Assembly: GCA_020024155.1 (NCBI GenBank)
Contig: JAHHUE010000002.1
Coordinates: forward strand, 6,876-70,875
Direction of reading: 5' to 3'
From: Oscillospiraceae bacterium
GTDB lineage: Bacteria; Bacillota; Clostridia; Oscillospirales; Ruminococcaceae
DNA: 64,000 nt
Numbering within the stretch: position 1 is the stretch's first letter; the number at the start of each line of letters is the position of its first letter. Positions 60,945-64,000 of this stretch are shown here, piece after piece. Below the pieces are notes generated by a model. The model searched no databases and was not told the DNA's origin. It saw only the letters and a program-made list of their open reading frames with translations. Both the position numbers and the translations under genes were made by a program.

Positions 60945-62939
60945 TTATTTTATAGCATATTCTTCTTTAATTTTTTTGTTTGAATTGCTGATAAGATATA
61001 CAACAATACCAATCATTATTGCTACTGCTATAAAACCTGGGATAAATCCAGAACCGAGAGCACCTGTTGTGATAAGTGTACCAATTTGGTATACAAGGAA
61101 TGCAACTACATAACCTGTACCAAACTGCAATGCAATACCACCAAAGAGCCATTTTTTATCCTGAATTTCACTATTCATAGCACCCATTGCAGCAAAGCAA
61201 GGAGGTGTAAAGAGGTTAAACATAAGGTAAGCAAGTGCTGCAACTTTTGTAAGTCCAAATGCAAGTGCAACTTCGTTTGAACCACCAACCAAAGCAAATT
61301 CTTCTGTATCAATAAAGCTTGTAAGACCATAAACAACAGCCAATGTACCAACAACATTTTCTTTAGCTATAAAGCCTGTGATTGCTGCTGCTGCAAGTTG
61401 CCATACACCAAAACCTAAAGGAATGAGAAGGATTGCAAATGGTGATGCAATTGAAGCAAGTATTGATGTGCCTTCCATACCTTCTTCTACTGGTTGCAAG
61501 CTCCATGTAAATGATTGCATGATTTGAACAACTGCATTACATACAAGAATAATAGTACCAGCTTTTATGATATAAGCTTTACCTCTTGAAAGCATTGAGA
61601 TAAATGCTCTTTTTAAACTTGGAACTTTATATTCAGGAAGTTCCATAATAAAGAATGATTTTCTGTATTTATAACCTGTAATTTTTTTGATAAGCAAAGC
61701 ACCGATAAAGATAAGTACAATACCTACAAAGTACATCAATGTACCAACCCAGCTTTTGTTAGCAAAGAAAACACCTGAGAAAAGAGTGATAACTGGAAGT
61801 TTTGCACCACATGGCATAAATGGTGTAAGCATAGCTGTTGCTCTGCGTTCTCTTTCATTACGGATTGTACGACAAGCCATAACACCTGGGATTGCACAAC
61901 CTGTACCAATTACCATTGGGATGATTGATTTACCTGAAAGACCAACTCTTTTGAAAATAGGGTCCATAATAACACTAACTCTAGCCATGTAACCACAGTC
62001 TTCAAGCAATGCAATAAGGAAGTACATTACCATAACAAGTGGCAAGAAACCAACAACAGCACCAACACCACCGATGATACCCTCAACTAAGAGTGCCTGC
62101 ATAAATGGAGATGCCCCTTCTACAAGACCTGCAACAAATTTTTGAAATGCATCAATCCATCCAACAAGCCAGTCTGCAAACATTGGTCCAACTGTTGATT
62201 GAGAAATATCAAAAACTATAAACATTACAACTGCAAAGATTGGAATGCCAATCCATTTGTTTGTAAGAATTTCGTCTATTTTATCTTGTTTATTTTTATC
62301 TTTTGTAAGAACTTTACGAGTTTCAACTTCTTTAACAATTTTATTTACAAATTCAAAACGCTTTCTGTCTGCAATTTCAACTTGTTCTTTATTTGTTAAA
62401 TCAATATCACCTTGAATATAAGGAGCTTTCTGTCCTTTGCCATTCAACTCAATTGCTTTGCCAATAACTTCTTTAAGGCCTTTATCATTTGCAGAAACTG
62501 AAACAGTTTTAACAACCGGACAACCAAGCCTTTTTGACAAAAGTTCTACATTGATTTCTGTATCTTTCTTTTCATTAATATCACTTTTGTTAAGAGCAAC
62601 AACAACCGGAATACCAAGTTCCAACAACTGTGTTGTAAAGAACAAACTTCTGCTCAAGTTTGTTGCATCAACAATGTTGATAATCGCATCAGGGTTTTCA
62701 TTCTTTACATAGCTGCTTGTGATGCTTTCTTCTGATGTAAATGGTGACATTGAGTATGCACCTGGAAGGTCAACAGCTATGTAATCACCAGCAAAATTGT
62801 AAAGATGTTTTTTAATTGGGCTTTCTTTTTTGTCAACAGTAACACCCGCCCAGTTACCAACTCTTTCATTTCTTCCAGTAATAGCGTTATACATCGTGGT
62901 TTTACCGCTATTAGGGTTACCTGTTAAAGCAATTCTCAT
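60945..62939 (-). CDS. feoB: Ferrous iron transporter FeoB
   Basis: Fe(II) importer of 664 residues. The N-terminal GTPase has GNPNSGKTTMYNAI (G1), VDLPGAYS (G3) and NKSD (G4), followed by a helical switch domain (about 165-225). The membrane part has two Gate motifs, including GTGCAIPGVMACRT and FTPCFA-like TPPCFAAMGA, and about ten helices. Length suits the Gram-positive form. AGGAG precedes the ATG. feoA lies 184 bp upstream with a metalloregulator-like palindrome between. Confidence 0.96.
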   Translation of the reverse strand: MRIALTGNPNSGKTTMYNAITGRNERVGNWAGVTVDKKESPIKKHLYNFAGDYIAVDLPGAYSMSPFTSEESITSSYVKNENPDAIINIVDATNLSRSLFFTTQLLELGIPVVVALNKSDINEKKDTEINVELLSKRLGCPVVKTVSVSANDKGLKEVIGKAIELNGKGQKAPYIQGDIDLTNKEQVEIADRKRFEFVNKIVKEVETRKVLTKDKNKQDKIDEILTNKWIGIPIFAVVMFIVFDISQSTVGPMFADWLVGWIDAFQKFVAGLVEGASPFMQALLVEGIIGGVGAVVGFLPLVMVMYFLIALLEDCGYMARVSVIMDPIFKRVGLSGKSIIPMVIGTGCAIPGVMACRTIRNERERRATAMLTPFMPCGAKLPVITLFSGVFFANKSWVGTLMYFVGIVLIFIGALLIKKITGYKYRKSFFIMELPEYKVPSLKRAFISMLSRGKAYIIKAGTIILVCNAVVQIMQSFTWSLQPVEEGMEGTSILASIASPFAILLIPLGFGVWQLAAAAITGFIAKENVVGTLAVVYGLTSFIDTEEFALVGGSNEVALAFGLTKVAALAYLMFNLFTPPCFAAMGAMNSEIQDKKWLFGGIALQFGTGYVVAFLVYQIGTLITTGALGSGFIPGFIAVAIMIGIVVYLISNSNKKIKEEYAIK

Positions 62940-62984
62940 AAAAATCTCCTATCTATAATAAAATATAAATACACTTTTAAATTA

Positions 62985-63078
62985 GTTATAAGCTAATTTT
63001 TATAATAAGCAATATGTATCTGTTTGCAAGAATAATACTGCAAATTAACCAAATAAATATGTTGTTTGTTAGCCATAG
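62985..63078 (-). promoter_or_regulatory. Two inverted repeats upstream of feoB (metalloregulator-like)
   Basis: GTTAGC-CATA-GCTAAC lies at about 63068-63083, just past feoA. A weaker dyad, TTAG-TTATAAG-CTAA, lies near 62987. The first shares the half-site of the feoA leader palindrome and resembles DtxR-type operators. Confidence 0.65.
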
Positions 63079-63122
63079 CTAACTCTTTTTAATAAAAAAT
63101 AGTGATATTAAATCACTAATTT

Positions 63123-63335
63123 TTAAACTTGGATAGATTTTGCCAATTCATTGTCAATATTATATCTTCCATCTTTGATAGAAACAACACAACTATTTTT
63201 CATACGAGATACAACAGTTATAGGTTCTCCACTGTAACATCCCAAAGAAAAAAGAAATGCATTCAATTCCTCATCATCTGTCAAGATTTCCTTAACAATG
63301 TATTCTTCTCCAACATTTGCGTCAACTAAATTCAT
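63123..63335 (-). CDS. feoA: Ferrous iron transport protein FeoA
   Basis: A 70-residue SH3-like protein that supports FeoB. MNLVDANVGEEYIVKEI, then LFSLGCYSGEPITVVSRM and GRYNIDNELAKSIQV follow the FeoA pattern (LGxxxGxxVxVV). I chose ATG at 63335 because GAGGAGA lies seven bases upstream. The track up to 63374 has no such site. Its leader carries a strong palindrome, so iron control is likely. Confidence 0.93.
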   Translation of the reverse strand: MNLVDANVGEEYIVKEILTDDEELNAFLFSLGCYSGEPITVVSRMKNSCVVSIKDGRYNIDNELAKSIQV

Positions 63336-63392
63336 GTCTTTCTCCTCAAATAAGTGCTTGATTAAATACCACATAGGGTGTATAATCTCACT

Positions 63393-63412
63393 AGGTTAGC
63401 TTCAGCTAACCT
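63393..63412 (-). promoter_or_regulatory. Palindromic operator in the feoA leader
   Basis: AGGTTAGC-TTCA-GCTAACCT is a perfect 8-4-8 palindrome with half-sites like the DtxR/IdeR box. On the minus strand TTGACA-17-TAAACT lies about 10-40 bases upstream, so the palindrome overlaps the start of transcription. Confidence 0.8.
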
Positions 63413-63603
63413 TCAAATGTAGTTTACATCCAAAATGTAAGTTTGTCAATAGTTTTTTAAAAAATCTTTATAAAATTTTAACAATCAATAAGAAAATATT
63501 AAGAAAATATATAATTTCATATTTATTTTCTACTTGTATTTTAATTAAATGTGTTAAATCAACATTTTTTATTGTATATTTTATATTTTAGGAGGTGCTA
63601 TAA

Positions 63604-63849
63604 ATGGAAAAATATGATATTACTGGTATGAGTTGTGCTGCTTGTAGTTCTCGTGTTGAAAAAGCCGTATCAAAGCTTGACAATGTTCAATCATACTCAG
63701 TTAATCTGCCCACAAATTCCATGACTGTTGCAGGTTCTGTTTCTGCTGAAAAAGTTATTGAAGCAGTTGTAAATGCTGGTTATGGTGCATCAGTGCATGA
63801 TAACAGTGCAAAACCAAAATCGTTTTCACCAAAGCAAGACACACAATAG
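63604..63849 (+). CDS. Heavy-metal-associated (HMA) domain, N-terminal part of a copper ATPase
   Basis: 81 codons from ATG to an in-frame TAG. The HMA fold has the metal site GMSCAACSSRVEKAV (Cys11, Cys14), followed by VQSYSVNLPTNSM and VVNAGYGASV. The tail KPKSFSPKQDTQ matches the linker of CopA-type P1B ATPases more than the end of a free CopZ chaperone. The same frame continues past the TAG into the ATPase. It may be made as a separate copper chaperone or mark a broken gene. GGAGGTG precedes the ATG. Confidence 0.85.
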   Translation: MEKYDITGMSCAACSSRVEKAVSKLDNVQSYSVNLPTNSMTVAGSVSAEKVIEAVVNAGYGASVHDNSAKPKSFSPKQDTQ

Positions 63850-63870
63850 AATGAGTTTCACACATTAAAA

Positions 63871-64000
63871 ATGCGTGTTATATCTTATATTATAATCTTG
63901 CTTTTTATTATGTACTTTTCTATAGGTTACACAATGCTTGGTCTGCCGCTGCCTGAATTTTTTGTGCAAAATCCATTAGCTACTTGTATGATACAAATGA
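63871..64000 (+). CDS. copA: Start of the membrane part of a copper P-type ATPase (partial)
   Basis: In the same frame as the HMA domain, after the TAG at 63847-63849, the sequence reads NEFHTLKMRVISYIIILLFI, MYFSIGYTMLGLPLPEFFVQ, NPLATCMIQM and runs off the window. It resembles the first helices of CopA. The first in-frame ATG after the stop is 63871, with no clear ribosome site. Whether it is expressed depends on readthrough or reinitiation; otherwise it is part of a pseudogene. Confidence 0.6.
   Translation, partial: MRVISYIIILLFIMYFSIGYTMLGLPLPEFFVQNPLATCMIQM

Overview
This window comes from the chromosome of a low-GC, Gram-positive anaerobe of the class Clostridia. I cannot name a genus from sequence alone. 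The support is the strongly A+T-rich sequence, AGGAGG-type ribosome binding sites, TTGACA/TATAAT promoters and intrinsic terminators. It also has a SpoIID domain, acetate kinase with formate-THF ligase (acetogenic or fermentative C1/acetate metabolism), and FeoAB ferrous iron uptake.

Bases 1-32 kb are mostly housekeeping. The minus strand carries polA-rimI-tsaD-acpP-proS and the start of a FabG-like reductase. The plus strand carries dus-yfbR-yfhO-tex. Next come ackA, divergent from tmcAL, then an orphan BtuF-like binding protein. A cysteine desulfurase-thiI-cinA operon follows, in which cinA is fused through a membrane helix to a sortase-like region and a SpoIID domain. After that lie fhs, a MATE pump with a leader hairpin, marR-degV with two operators, a DtxR/MntR-type regulator, a ROK kinase divergent from an AraC regulator, a CAT-anticodon tRNA, a CDF transporter and a LUD protein.

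Bases 33-37.1 kb are an accessory island. It holds a decayed small membrane protein, a MerR regulator divergent from two acetyltransferases (with a 19-bp-spacer promoter and a perfect palindrome), and collapsed remnants of a mobile element (ParB and a large serine recombinase). Housekeeping resumes with hisS and folT. An 851-aa protein follows that joins a TetM-like ribosome-protection GTPase to a YacP/Rae1-like NYN nuclease domain. A dead PAS-GGDEF gene, two tandem tRNA-Leu(GAG) copies, rmuC, a membrane protein, a patatin and a decayed SHIRT-type surface protein come next.

Bases 47.3-52.8 kb hold a TetR-controlled redox operon of unknown substrate: an uncharacterised membrane protein, a CrtI/retinol-saturase-like flavoprotein, a flavin/2Fe-2S reductase and a DUF5692 membrane protein. 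Then come dead blaI/blaR-type genes, a second MATE pump, and a ribbon-helix-helix protein gene upstream of clpB with a palindrome over its promoter. These are followed by a PAP2 phosphatase, a Tat-exported FMN-binding lipoprotein paired with tatA, the feoA-feoB-FeoB-associated cluster with metalloregulator-like palindromes, and the start of a copper ATPase. That ATPase reading frame is broken by an in-frame TAG between the metal-binding domain and the membrane part.

The strongest leads are the TetM-like/Rae1-like fusion, the CinA-SpoIID fusion, the TetR redox operon, the Tat flavoprotein/TatA pair, the clpB operon regulator and the TAG in the copper ATPase.
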